From Arenibacter echinorum (lineage in GTDB: Bacteria > Bacteroidota > Bacteroidia > Flavobacteriales > Flavobacteriaceae), in contig NZ_QLLN01000002.1 of the NCBI RefSeq assembly GCF_003259375.1, forward strand, positions 682,001 to 746,000: a stretch of DNA of 64,000 nt, read 5' to 3'. Shown here in pieces: positions 20,201-28,471 of the stretch. Position 1 is the first letter of the stretch. Each line of letters starts with the position of its first letter. The notes under the pieces were generated by a model that saw only the letters and a program-made list of their open reading frames with translations, had not been told where the DNA came from and did no database searches. The position numbers and the translations under genes were made by a program.

Positions 20201-21224
20201 GCCATTTATTTTTGATCGATTTTATCAGGTCGATAATAGCGCCACCAAGGAGAAGGAAGGTTCTGGAATTGGACTTTCCCTTTCCAAAGATCTTATTGAC
20301 CTAATGGAGGGTACCATAACCGTTTCAAGTGAAGAAAAAAAAGGTACTTTCTTTACGGTTCTGATACCATTACAGGAAATAAAAACAAGGTCGAATAAAG
20401 TCGAATTGACCGAGGCTCCTAAGGTGATTTATCCAAATATGCCCAATATATATGAACTAATTCCTAGTGATCACAGGAATCTCCCAAAAATATTGCTTAT
20501 AGAGGATAATAGCGATATGAGACAATTTATAAAAGGGCAGCTTATTGGGACTTATAAGGTAATTGAAGCGGTTAATGGTGAAGCGGGTTTGCAGTATGCA
20601 CTAAAGGATCCGCCAGATTTGATTGTTACAGATCTTATGATGCCGCGGATGGATGGTATTGAACTTTGCAGGAATTTAAAGACAGATTTGCATACCAGTC
20701 ATATACCTGTGATTATGCTTACGGCGAAGGCCGGAAGGGAAAACAAAATTGAAGGTTTGGAAACTGGCGCGGACGATTACCTTACCAAACCTTTTGATGG
20801 GAAGGAACTTTTGGTAAGGATTAAGAATCTAATAGAGCAGCGAAAATATCTTAGGGAGCTTTTTAGCAATAAGGATATAGGGATAGATCCCAAAAAAGTA
20901 ACGGTCACTTCAGTAGATCAAAAATTTTTGGAAGAGGTCCTGGCCTTGTTGGAGGATAAATTTTCAGAACCAGATTTTGGAGTTCTGGAAATGCAAGTTG
21001 CGCTGGCCATGAGCAAGACTCAATTGCATAGAAAAATTAAGGCCCTTACCAATGAGTCGCCAGGGGAACTGCTGCGCAACTTCAGGTTGAAAAGGGCAGC
21101 CCAATTGTTGCGCCAAAAAGTGGATAGTGTTACTCAGATAGCCTATATGGTTGGCTTTAATAACCTCTCTTATTTTGCCAAATGTTTTAAAGGATTATAT
21201 GGTGTTCCGCCTTCGGCCTTTTAA
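17247..21224 (+). CDS. Hybrid two-component system sensor/regulator (HTCS-type)
   Basis: A 1325-residue single-protein signalling system. A signal peptide leads into a periplasmic sensor of two-component-regulator propeller repeats (to about 690), then a Y_Y_Y domain (about 690-755) and one membrane helix (about 759-781). The cytoplasmic part has the H-box ISHEFRTPLT with His831, the ATPase N, G1 and G2 boxes (NLLGNAFKFS, VSDTGLGIP, GSGIGLSLS), a receiver with phospho-acceptor Asp1129 in VTDLMMPRMDG, and a C-terminal AraC helix-turn-helix. Such proteins usually sense oligosaccharides and control a neighbouring polysaccharide locus. No SusC/SusD pair lies beside it here; its nearest downstream genes encode two lipoproteins. 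Confidence 0.93.
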   Translation: MKKLILPLLLFYSFFVLSQKEEDGLQLGNIPIENYNQKQYSAHHQNWFITQDQTGFIYAANGEGILEFDGASWRLIAFPGLRAVRTVVVDQNNVKWVGGDRELGYLAPDSLGTLKYKSIKEKIPESHPLTANIWQIFLEGDRVIFASDNTLYSFKNGLFKVISHPGTGAIYREYQVHGKVYVSIIGEGMFFLKGDELELMPGGEFFKNVRATVALPFGKDSVLFVSKGAGMYLYNGTTITKMSNEIEPYLDENLLYAGQRLTRSTYAFATLRGGVIVMDDKGKHIRNITENDGIANNQVHAMTVDREGALWLAHQTGISKVALQLPYTYYDNRNGLEGTVSSIVKHKGRLYVGTYSGLYVFDGQIRSNQPKFQKIDGITSGCFSLLSREGELFAASANGVFTISEKGVLQVSNLPGCRALGLSKLNSDRIFIGHLHGLSSIRYIGGEWLAENDLGQIKDDIFSITPDENGDLWLGTSLSPILKVEFQGSENSNSDLDIENLSVERYTEGIPEGSTNVWRVDEELFVTTDGVGGPLYKLDPSSKVFLPEKEFGKKFGLDSLYIYPRAYQNKGQYILLESKPVQGKVFRFTASINGNGTFDVQRFYDEAIRSTTDTHLFWEDENHIWSGGESMYKYDLNNKYNFKDLFHTYVRKVTVGNDSIIYGGDPSIHPNTVLNYSNFGIRFEFASLTSQPEANTYQYNLLGFDGRWSEWSYEKQKDYTNLPEGDYSFLVRSRNIYGDIGQVNTFDFIILPPWYRTWWAYLLYLVLFVGFLWIILQLRSRQLKVRNEALEKLIEVRTAEVQHQANQLKIQAEKLLDLDRAKSRFFANISHEFRTPLTLIKGPIEQLEQNFDQKLSMETVRMIRRNANRLLNMVNQLLDLSKIDEGSLKLSPTEGDVFKCLRAAVSSFNSHAAQRNIDYRVRIPTNLLWASFDRDKLENIVYNLLGNAFKFSDNGSEISFVADYYANNLQIQVSDTGLGIPAERLPFIFDRFYQVDNSATKEKEGSGIGLSLSKDLIDLMEGTITVSSEEKKGTFFTVLIPLQEIKTRSNKVELTEAPKVIYPNMPNIYELIPSDHRNLPKILLIEDNSDMRQFIKGQLIGTYKVIEAVNGEAGLQYALKDPPDLIVTDLMMPRMDGIELCRNLKTDLHTSHIPVIMLTAKAGRENKIEGLETGADDYLTKPFDGKELLVRIKNLIEQRKYLRELFSNKDIGIDPKKVTVTSVDQKFLEEVLALLEDKFSEPDFGVLEMQVALAMSKTQLHRKIKALTNESPGELLRNFRLKRAAQLLRQKVDSVTQIAYMVGFNNLSYFAKCFKGLYGVPPSAF

Positions 21225-21491
21225 ATGCTTTGGCCAGCTTATAATTGTCTTGTATTGGTATTCATAATCTTTCCGTGTTTCCATCGAAATACAATTCGTC
21301 CCCTTCACTAACAATACAAGCTCTTTTAACGGATTATGAGTCTCCTCTTCATTAAAAGCAACAATTATAGGTTGGAACTATGTTGTTAGAATATGGAACA
21401 TTTATGTTAGTTAGCCAATAATGGTTGTAATAGCTTTGGATAGAACAAGAAATATTCCCCCTCAAGTTTGTTTAACTCTAAAACTGTTATT

Positions 21492-22478
21492 ATGAAAACA
21501 ACAAGAGCGTTTGGGACATTTGTATTTACAAAAATTGTTAAATGGATAAAATCTATATGGATTTTACAGTTGATATTGGTAATCATTTTAACTTGTACGG
21601 CCCTTAGCTGTATTAAATCTGATACCGATTTTCCAGTGGATCTCACCGGCAAGATAAAGGGGACTGTAAAGGATGAACTAGGCAATCCATATCCCAAAAC
21701 TAAGGTATCATTTACCAATGGATCTGATACAGTAGAGATGGTTACTGATATGAAGGGTAATTTTTCTGGGGAAACCAAGGATTTAGGCCAGTACAGTGTC
21801 AGTATTATTCCTCCATTATCCACAGAATTGGTAACGGCCATTCCAATTTCGGTTAATCTTCGGTATCATCAAGTGGCGAAAGTAGATTTTGTCGTTAAAC
21901 CTACGCATGTCAGTGCCCATCTAAACTTTGGGAGCGTTCAATTACTGGAGGAAATTGTTGACAAGGAGGGTAATACCCCAACAGATCCCAATGAGCCCCT
22001 TTTTGCAGCGAATATATTTGATGATCCCATTGGTCTGCTCACACCAATAATGGCTCCGGACGATCATCAGATAACTCTATCAGAATTTCAAACCGCGAAG
22101 GGGAATTTGGTGGTGCACTGTAATGGCAATTCATCTAAGGTAGAGGTAAATCTTGAGGGAATGATTCCCAACGGAACTTATACCTTTTGGTTGGCCTATC
22201 TTAATAAAACCAGATCTGTAGGAGAGCAAATCGATTTTATGAACGATTTTGTGAATTTCAACAATCCTCCTATAGGTCCTGATACGGGTACAGACAATAT
22301 TGCCGTTGCAGATGAGAACGGAGTGCTAAAAGTTACTTTGGAACACGGATCCTGTATCCTAACAGATGAAGCGGCGCTGGTTATACCTGTGTTATACCAT
22401 ATCAATGGAAAAACCTTCGGAGGTGGACATGTCCCCGACCCCGAGGAAATGGTACATATGCTCGTTTATTTTCAATAG
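21492..22478 (+). CDS. Lipoprotein with carboxypeptidase-like regulatory domain
   Basis: A 328-residue predicted lipoprotein. I choose the ATG at 21492 over a TTG at 21468. A long hydrophobic leader ends in TALSC, with Cys40 as the lipidation site. Residues about 48-115 resemble a carboxypeptidase regulatory-like (transthyretin-fold) domain: KIKGTVKDELGNPYPKTKVS and DMKGNFSG. The remaining 200 residues form a beta-rich domain I do not recognise (YTFWLAYLN, ENGVLKVTLEHGSC). It is followed after 63 nt by a second small lipoprotein, probably in one transcript. An exact TAnnTTTG box (TAGCTTTG, 21431-21438) lies upstream. The function is unknown; it may be a surface binding protein controlled by the preceding regulator. 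Confidence 0.75.
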   Translation: MKTTRAFGTFVFTKIVKWIKSIWILQLILVIILTCTALSCIKSDTDFPVDLTGKIKGTVKDELGNPYPKTKVSFTNGSDTVEMVTDMKGNFSGETKDLGQYSVSIIPPLSTELVTAIPISVNLRYHQVAKVDFVVKPTHVSAHLNFGSVQLLEEIVDKEGNTPTDPNEPLFAANIFDDPIGLLTPIMAPDDHQITLSEFQTAKGNLVVHCNGNSSKVEVNLEGMIPNGTYTFWLAYLNKTRSVGEQIDFMNDFVNFNNPPIGPDTGTDNIAVADENGVLKVTLEHGSCILTDEAALVIPVLYHINGKTFGGGHVPDPEEMVHMLVYFQ

Positions 22479-22541
22479 AATTGGTTTTGGCGGTGGAAAA
22501 TGTTCCCCAATAAATTAGGTAACAATTAAAATAAAGAAATC

Positions 22542-22991
22542 ATGAAAACAAGATGTAATCCAATTAACGGGATAATCGGAATTGTAATAATATTGAGCTT
22601 TCTAACTGCCATGAATGGCTGTAGCAAAAGTGATGATGGGGGCTCAGATGCCGCTATCAATAAAGTATCCATAAAAAGTAAGACACCCAATACCCCAGCT
22701 TCCTTAAAATTTGATGAAGAGGTAATTATTATTTATGATTATGAGATTGCGGATCCAAATGGTGGTAGAATATGGGTTCAGCCTTATACCAACGGGAGTA
22801 TTTCCCCCAAGTATAGCTATACTTCATCCCCATTACTTACTGGAAAGGGTACAAGAACGGTTATGATTTCTATTACTTCGGGCACCGATGCCGTAATAGT
22901 GGATCAATTAATGGTCGAAATTGCATCAGCGGATGGCAAACAAACCGTATCGGAATCCTTTGAGACTGTTAACTATACATTTTCGAATTAG
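22542..22991 (+). CDS. Small predicted lipoprotein
   Basis: A 149-residue protein with a signal peptide and lipobox (AMNGC, Cys27), then an acidic linker (SKSDDGG) and a beta-rich domain of about 110 residues. No family is recognised. It sits directly behind the larger lipoprotein gene and before a strong terminator, so the two probably form one unit. Confidence 0.72.
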   Translation: MKTRCNPINGIIGIVIILSFLTAMNGCSKSDDGGSDAAINKVSIKSKTPNTPASLKFDEEVIIIYDYEIADPNGGRIWVQPYTNGSISPKYSYTSSPLLTGKGTRTVMISITSGTDAVIVDQLMVEIASADGKQTVSESFETVNYTFSN

Positions 22992-23055
22992 TTTACGCAA
23001 ATAAGTGGAATATAAAATAGTAAGCTTTTCTGGAAATATTCTGCAAAAGCAGGCA

Positions 23056-23088
23056 AAAAAAAGCCCCTTGTAAGAGGGGCAATTTTTT
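23056..23088 (+). terminator. Intrinsic terminator after the lipoprotein pair
   Basis: GCCCCT pairs with AGGGGC around a short loop (23063-23080), with an upstream A-run and a downstream run of six T. Confidence 0.9.
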
Positions 23089-23477
23089 AGTTAAGTAGGT
23101 CTTTCAGTAAAATTTGGTTTATTATTTTAAAGCGTTACTTTAAGGTTAAGTGCTGATTTGGGGAAAAAGCACTTGGAATTAAGTTTCGCGTTTGATTTGG
23201 GGTGAAACACTATCACTTAAATACAATGTAAAGATAGGAGGATTGGGCAGTCCTACTTAATTTTTGTTGTGAACATACTCCAGAATGTTGTGAAAAAAAC
23301 CAACGGTATCCTTTCTTCGATAAACAGCATAATTATTATTTTCCCTATCTTCTTTTTTATCCGTTAATTAATTTGGAATCAACTATTTGAACTGTGCAAT
23401 TGGGATTATTTAGTCCAAATATTGGGTGCACTAATAGATTGGGTTTACTTTGATGGTACTGTTGTTCCAAAACAGAT
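23089..23477. other. Intergenic region before the esterase gene
   Basis: No gene, hairpin or repeat that I can support. The sequence is AT-rich and non-coding in appearance. Confidence 0.5.
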
Positions 23478-23485
23478 TATCTTTG
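23478..23485 (+). promoter_or_regulatory. Putative -7 box of the esterase-pepA unit
   Basis: An exact TATCTTTG match 23 nt before the ATG at 23509. It supports that start over the in-frame TTG at 23422, which lies upstream of the box. Confidence 0.55.
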
Positions 23486-23508
23486 TCTGCATTTGTTGGG
23501 ATAAAATT

Positions 23509-24333
23509 ATGGAAAAGAGCATGTTGGGGCAGAATATCAACGACGAAGGAAGTCAAGATGAAAATCACATTTCCTATAGGCCTGAGATTCGTATAATAGC
23601 TGAGGATTATGAAATTCCACAGTTAAATAGGAAAAGGAGAATATCGGTGCTCCTTCCCAATAACTATGAGTCCAGCGCAAAAAATTATCCAGTATTGTAT
23701 TTACACGATGGTCAAAATTTATTCGATGGTGGCGGCCCTTATGGTAACTGGGCCATTGATGAAAAGCTTGCGGATTTGGCAAGAAAGGGAATGGGAGATG
23801 TTATTGTGGTGGCCATAGACCATGCAGAGGAGGAAAGGGTATTGGAATTTTCACCCTTTAAGGAAACCAAATGGGGTATAGGGGACGGTAAAAAGTACCT
23901 TAAGTTCTTGGTGGAAACCCTAAAACCCCATATCGACAAAAATTTTAGGACCTTAAAAGAACGGGAATTTACCGGAGTTGGAGGGAGTTCTATGGGGGGG
24001 CTTATAAGTATTTATGCAGGTTTAAGGTATCCTTCAGTGTTTGGAAAATTGATGATTTTCTCTCCTTCGCTCTGGATTACCCCTAAGATCTATTTCGATG
24101 CTATAGCATTTCATCAACCTTATTCTACAGATATCTATTTATATGCTGGTGGGGCTGAAAGTGTAAATATGGTGGGGAATGTGAAAAGATTGAAACAAGT
24201 TCTTGAAGATAAGAACAAAGAGGGTGCTATGGTGAACATTGAACTGCATATTGATCCCCAAGGTAAACATGAGGAATGGTTTTGGAGTCAAGAATTCCCG
24301 GCAGCCATGGAATTTCTTTATTTTAGGAATTAA
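23509..24333 (+). CDS. Alpha/beta-hydrolase (esterase D / enterochelin esterase-like)
   Basis: A 274-residue cytoplasmic alpha/beta hydrolase. Visible features are YPVLYLHDGQNLFD (oxyanion-side strand), the nucleophile elbow GGSSMGGLIS, and a late HEEWFWSQEFP segment holding the likely catalytic histidine. It is similar in type to esterase D/Fes proteins, which cleave ester bonds of siderophores or acylated metabolites. It lies 15 nt upstream of leucyl aminopeptidase, so the two are probably co-transcribed. A second, different esterase lies at 32 kb in the facing operon. The substrate is unknown. Confidence 0.85.
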   Translation: MEKSMLGQNINDEGSQDENHISYRPEIRIIAEDYEIPQLNRKRRISVLLPNNYESSAKNYPVLYLHDGQNLFDGGGPYGNWAIDEKLADLARKGMGDVIVVAIDHAEEERVLEFSPFKETKWGIGDGKKYLKFLVETLKPHIDKNFRTLKEREFTGVGGSSMGGLISIYAGLRYPSVFGKLMIFSPSLWITPKIYFDAIAFHQPYSTDIYLYAGGAESVNMVGNVKRLKQVLEDKNKEGAMVNIELHIDPQGKHEEWFWSQEFPAAMEFLYFRN

Positions 24334-24348
24334 ATTTAAAACACTTTT

Positions 24349-25845
24349 ATGATCAGCATAACAAAGGATAGAGATCTTTTATTGGAAACCCTTTTAGTAC
24401 CGTTGGTACAAGGGGAAAACTTGGAGTCGGACATTGCTAATTTAGCTGAGGAACTAAAGCTCCCCAAGACACTGTTAACGGAACAAATAAAGGCCGAAAA
24501 AAAGGAAGTCTCCTTGTTTTATCCCGTTGCCCATAAAAGTATAAAGAGGGTATACTGTTTGGGCTTGGGAACAAAACCAACCCTTAAGATGGTGATAGAT
24601 GCTTTTAAGCGCTTTCTTCAAATGGAAGCGGCCAAATTGCCTTCCAATTTGAGCATTGATATAAGCAACGGAAATTTTGACCCTGAATTTATTCCAGTAT
24701 TGACTGAAGGTCTGGTTAGTGGATTGATATTAGGGACTTACAAAAAGGGATTGTACCAAACATCCAATGTTCCTGAACATAAATGGGATTCCGAACAATT
24801 GAAGTTGCAATTCTTTGTTAAGGACAATTTTGATGCTAAAGTAAAAATAGCAGCAGACAAAGGCAGGGCCATAGCGGAAACCCAGCTTAAGATACTAAGA
24901 TTGGTAAACGCCCCTAGCAATAAACTTACCCCTATTAAAATGGGTCAGGAAGCAGTTATGTCCGGTAAGGAATTTGGTTATAAGGTGGAAGTACACGACG
25001 AAAAGGCCATTGAAAAATTGGGATTATTTGCACTCATGGCAGTTGGCCAGGGGAGTGAAACACCCGCCAGATTTATTGTAATGGAATATAAGCCAAAAGT
25101 AACTGGCACAATACTACCCAAAGTGGGCTTGATCGGCAAGGGAGTTACTTTTGACACAGGGGGCTTGTCCATCAAGGGTTCCTCCAATATGCATTATATG
25201 AAAAGTGATATGGGCGGTGCGGCAGCGGTTCTTGGAACCATTGAGTTGACCGCCAAACTAAAATTGCCCGTACATCTTATTGTTGTAATTCCCACCACTG
25301 AAAACTGTGTTGATGCCAAAGCTTTAAAACCAGGAGATGTTATTAGGTCTTACGCGGAAAAAACAATCGAGATTATTGATACCGATGCAGAAGGACGCTT
25401 AATATTGGCAGACGGAATTGCCTATCTAAATAAAAATTACAGTCCGGATGTAATGATAGACGTAGCTACCCTGACCGGAAGTTGTGTGCAAACCTTGGGC
25501 TATGAGGCAGGCGGGTTATTTACGAACAATGACGATCTTGCCCTTGGACTGATAACTGCCGGGGACCGCTGCGGGGAACGTCTGTGGCGACTTCCATTAT
25601 GGGATTCCTATGAGGGAGATATAAAATCCGATATTGCGGATGTGAAGAATTATAGCGGCAAGCCTATTGCAGGAGCCATCAGTGCTGCAAAATTTTTGGA
25701 ATTTTTCTCTGATAAGCATGCCAATTGGGCCCACTTGGATATTGCTGGGGTGGCCTTTGGGGATGCGGAATTTTATACCCAGAAAACGGCAACTGCATTT
25801 GGGGTTAGATTGCTTACGGATTTTATTGCCGGTTTGGAGAAATAG
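24349..25845 (+). CDS. pepA: Leucyl aminopeptidase family protein (M17)
   Basis: A 498-residue two-metal aminopeptidase that removes N-terminal residues from peptides. The metal-binding and catalytic signatures are present: GKGVTFDTGGLSIK with the conserved lysine, and DTDAEGRL, which has Asp where many family members have Asn. The N-terminal non-catalytic domain is complete. It follows the esterase gene closely and precedes an ATP-grasp gene by 175 nt. In this setting it may either be a general peptidase or trim products of the neighbouring peptide-bond-forming enzymes. Confidence 0.92.
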   Translation: MISITKDRDLLLETLLVPLVQGENLESDIANLAEELKLPKTLLTEQIKAEKKEVSLFYPVAHKSIKRVYCLGLGTKPTLKMVIDAFKRFLQMEAAKLPSNLSIDISNGNFDPEFIPVLTEGLVSGLILGTYKKGLYQTSNVPEHKWDSEQLKLQFFVKDNFDAKVKIAADKGRAIAETQLKILRLVNAPSNKLTPIKMGQEAVMSGKEFGYKVEVHDEKAIEKLGLFALMAVGQGSETPARFIVMEYKPKVTGTILPKVGLIGKGVTFDTGGLSIKGSSNMHYMKSDMGGAAAVLGTIELTAKLKLPVHLIVVIPTTENCVDAKALKPGDVIRSYAEKTIEIIDTDAEGRLILADGIAYLNKNYSPDVMIDVATLTGSCVQTLGYEAGGLFTNNDDLALGLITAGDRCGERLWRLPLWDSYEGDIKSDIADVKNYSGKPIAGAISAAKFLEFFSDKHANWAHLDIAGVAFGDAEFYTQKTATAFGVRLLTDFIAGLEK

Positions 25846-26020
25846 GCTCAAATAGGCTCATAAATTCCTCTAACACCCTTTTGGATTTTGTTTGCCGGAA
25901 AATGGGTAATAAAGGGAACAAGAATCTCTCTAAACAGTATTGAAAGTTTTTTTATAGTGTTTCTAACGCTGATTGGGGATTAATAGGTATTTTACAGTTA
26001 ATAAGTTATACCTCACGACC

Positions 26021-27220
26021 ATGACAGGAAAAGCCGATCAAACCACCTTTTTGTGTATTAGCAGTTTTTTTAAGGGAGAAGATTTTTTAAGATCTTGTAA
26101 GGCTTTGGGCAACAAGGTGTTACTTATCACCTCCAAGGGATTGGAACACAAAAAGTGGCCTCGCGAATCTATCGATGAAATTTTCTACATGCAGGAAAAG
26201 CGGGAAGGGGTATGGAATATGGACGATTTAATTTCTGGCCTCGCTTTTTTAATGCGTAATCAAAAAATAGACAGGATCGTAGCCTTGGACGATTTTGATG
26301 TGGAGAAAGCCACCTTGGTAAGGGAACATTTTAGAATTCCCGGTATGGGACAAACCACAGGTAGGTATTTTAGGGATAAATTGGCTATGAGAATGAAAGC
26401 GGCGGAGTCCAATATTCCCGTTCCGGCATTCACCGCATTGTTCAACAATAGTGATATAGAAGAATATACAAGGAGGGTAGCTGCGCCATGGTTAATTAAG
26501 CCCAGATCGGAAGCCTCTGCAACGGGGATACGTAAAATATTCTCGAATGAAGAACTATGGGCAGTGTTGGAGTCTTTGGGCGATCGTAGACATGAGTACC
26601 TATTGGAGAAATTTGCTCCGGGCGACGTGTATCACGTAGATTCTTTATCAGTGGATGGTAAGATTGTTTTTACACAAGCTTCCCAATATTTAAGTACGCC
26701 TATGGATGTGGCACACGGTCACGGTATCTTTAGATCCATCACACTTAAAATGGATTCTCCAGATGCCTTGGGCTTAATGGAAATTAATGAAGAAGTCCTA
26801 AAGGCCTTCGGGATGCGATTTAGCGCCTCGCACAGCGAGTATATAAAATCTCGGGACACTGGGAAGTTTTGTTTTCTGGAAACGGCCTCAAGGGTCGGTG
26901 GGGCCCATTTGGCAGAAATGGTGTCCTTTGCTTCTGGAATTAATTTGTGGGCAGAATGGGCAGTGATCGAAGATGCCATGGCAAAGGGAAAACCTTATAA
27001 GCTACCTGCGGTAAAAAACCAATATGCGGGTATTGTGGTTTCCTTATGTCGTTTTCAATACCCTGACTATTCCTGTTTTACAGATCAGGAAATATGCTGG
27101 CAATTACAAAAGGAGTACCATATAGGCCATATTGTACAATCGGAGAGTCAGGAACGGGTGCTGGAATTGCTAAACGAGCATACCAGACGTATCCAAATCG
27201 ACTTTCACGCAAGTACCTGA
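26021..27220 (+). CDS. ATP-grasp domain protein (amidoligase-type)
   Basis: A 399-residue ATP-grasp enzyme, expected to join a carboxylate to an amine or similar nucleophile through an acyl phosphate. An N-terminal Rossmann-like preATP-grasp region (to about 110) ends in DDFDVEKATLVREHF. The ATP-grasp core begins with RDKLAMRMKAAESNIPVP, and later has WLIKPRSEASATGI and the metal-binding segment CFLETASRVGGAH. I choose the ATG at 26021 rather than a TTG at 25973. It converges on the five-gene amidoligase operon with a 46-nt gap. The substrate is unknown; the carbamoyl-phosphate-synthase-like layout suggests an amino acid or peptide ligase. Confidence 0.85.
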   Translation: MTGKADQTTFLCISSFFKGEDFLRSCKALGNKVLLITSKGLEHKKWPRESIDEIFYMQEKREGVWNMDDLISGLAFLMRNQKIDRIVALDDFDVEKATLVREHFRIPGMGQTTGRYFRDKLAMRMKAAESNIPVPAFTALFNNSDIEEYTRRVAAPWLIKPRSEASATGIRKIFSNEELWAVLESLGDRRHEYLLEKFAPGDVYHVDSLSVDGKIVFTQASQYLSTPMDVAHGHGIFRSITLKMDSPDALGLMEINEEVLKAFGMRFSASHSEYIKSRDTGKFCFLETASRVGGAHLAEMVSFASGINLWAEWAVIEDAMAKGKPYKLPAVKNQYAGIVVSLCRFQYPDYSCFTDQEICWQLQKEYHIGHIVQSESQERVLELLNEHTRRIQIDFHAST

Positions 27221-27266
27221 TATGTCTTGGGAAGAGCTCTAAGGAGGTGAAAAATTTGAATGTATT

Positions 27267-28460
27267 CTAGTCCTCAAAGAAACCTACGCTGGCGCCCACC
27301 CAGTCCTTATCCTTGTTAAAGCGTACCCCGACCATTTCCCCTTTGCTTATACGTACCAAATTGTTGACTACCCTTGCTTTTTTTTCGCCTTTTTCCCATA
27401 TCATCAACATCCTGATTTCACACTTTGCCAGACCTGTTGGGGTCTTTATTGCCGGGGCATAAACTACTTTCTTCTGTAAGATGTAGTTTTCTCTATCTTG
27501 TACAGCATCAAGATCTTGTTTGGTGACATTGATGAGTACCCCCGATCCGGCAAAGGAAAATAATGGTTTTAACACATAATTTTCCAGATCCTCGGGATAC
27601 TTTACCAGTTGGTGCAAAAAATGACATAGGGGCACATAGGAACTGTTGATCAAAGGCATGGTAAATTTGCTTATCCTAAAAAACCAATTGGGATGTCCTA
27701 TCCATTCCACGTTGTATTCCTTAGTAAAATCGAATTGCCGTTTAAGATCGTCCCTTTTAAAGAGCTCATCAAAAATTACGCGATTATATATCCGTCGTAC
27801 TTGGATTTTCAGGTCATTTTTATCCGTATAAAAAACATTCTTTCCTTCGGTGATTAATTCGCTTATACAAACTACTTTTATTCCTAAATGGTGGGCCGTT
27901 GCCAAAAAATCTATTTGGGTTGCTTGTTTGTGGGGTTCAATTTCTAAAAGAATAACATTTTCGGGGGAACAGTCGCCCACAATTATCTCCCTCAATTTTT
28001 CTACATATTCTGAAGAGGATATATCGTTTAAATGATGATAGTTGGATGGAATATCAAAGTACTTCCTATATCCTTTGGCCATGAGTTCCTGAAAAAAATA
28101 TAGCGTGGGAAAGCCTTGTACTTCTACCATTTGTGGGATTAATTTTCCTTTTTCATCCAAACATATTCCAAAATCCATTTGAAGAAAAGTAGTGTGCTCA
28201 TCTTCCCCTGGGACCAATCGGGATGCATCTTGAAGGGCATTATTGGTCAGCTCTTTAAAATCGGGCTTGCAGATAACACTGTTCACCTCATCGCAAGCCT
28301 CCAATAAACTATGCTTTAGGTATTTTGGAATAAAGATCGGGGTCTCGGCAATGCGAAAAGGGGGTTTGTGGTCATAGGTGTAACGTATAGATTCTAAAAA
28401 TGCCGTATATTTTTCATCCGTGAATTCGGCATTATATTGCTTACGAAGATGTTCTACCAT
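27267..28460 (-). CDS. Divergent ATP-grasp-like protein (possible circularly permuted type)
   Basis: A 397-residue protein, last gene of a five-gene minus-strand operon. I do not recognise a named family. The C-terminal third carries ATP-grasp-like elements: VLKPLFSFAGSGV (nucleotide-binding loop), YILQKKV, EIRMLMIW, and a final RISKGEMVG segment ending in VGASVGFF, close in style to circularly permuted ATP-grasp and glutathionylspermidine-synthetase-like proteins. The N-terminal half includes MDFGICLDEKG and VEVQGFPTLYF, where acidic residues could bind metal. No signal peptide. The gap to the amidotransferase gene is 11 nt. The ATP-grasp assignment is my reading of motifs and needs a profile search. 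Confidence 0.7.
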   Translation of the reverse strand: MVEHLRKQYNAEFTDEKYTAFLESIRYTYDHKPPFRIAETPIFIPKYLKHSLLEACDEVNSVICKPDFKELTNNALQDASRLVPGEDEHTTFLQMDFGICLDEKGKLIPQMVEVQGFPTLYFFQELMAKGYRKYFDIPSNYHHLNDISSSEYVEKLREIIVGDCSPENVILLEIEPHKQATQIDFLATAHHLGIKVVCISELITEGKNVFYTDKNDLKIQVRRIYNRVIFDELFKRDDLKRQFDFTKEYNVEWIGHPNWFFRISKFTMPLINSSYVPLCHFLHQLVKYPEDLENYVLKPLFSFAGSGVLINVTKQDLDAVQDRENYILQKKVVYAPAIKTPTGLAKCEIRMLMIWEKGEKKARVVNNLVRISKGEMVGVRFNKDKDWVGASVGFFED

Positions 28461-28471
28461 GAAAACCTATG

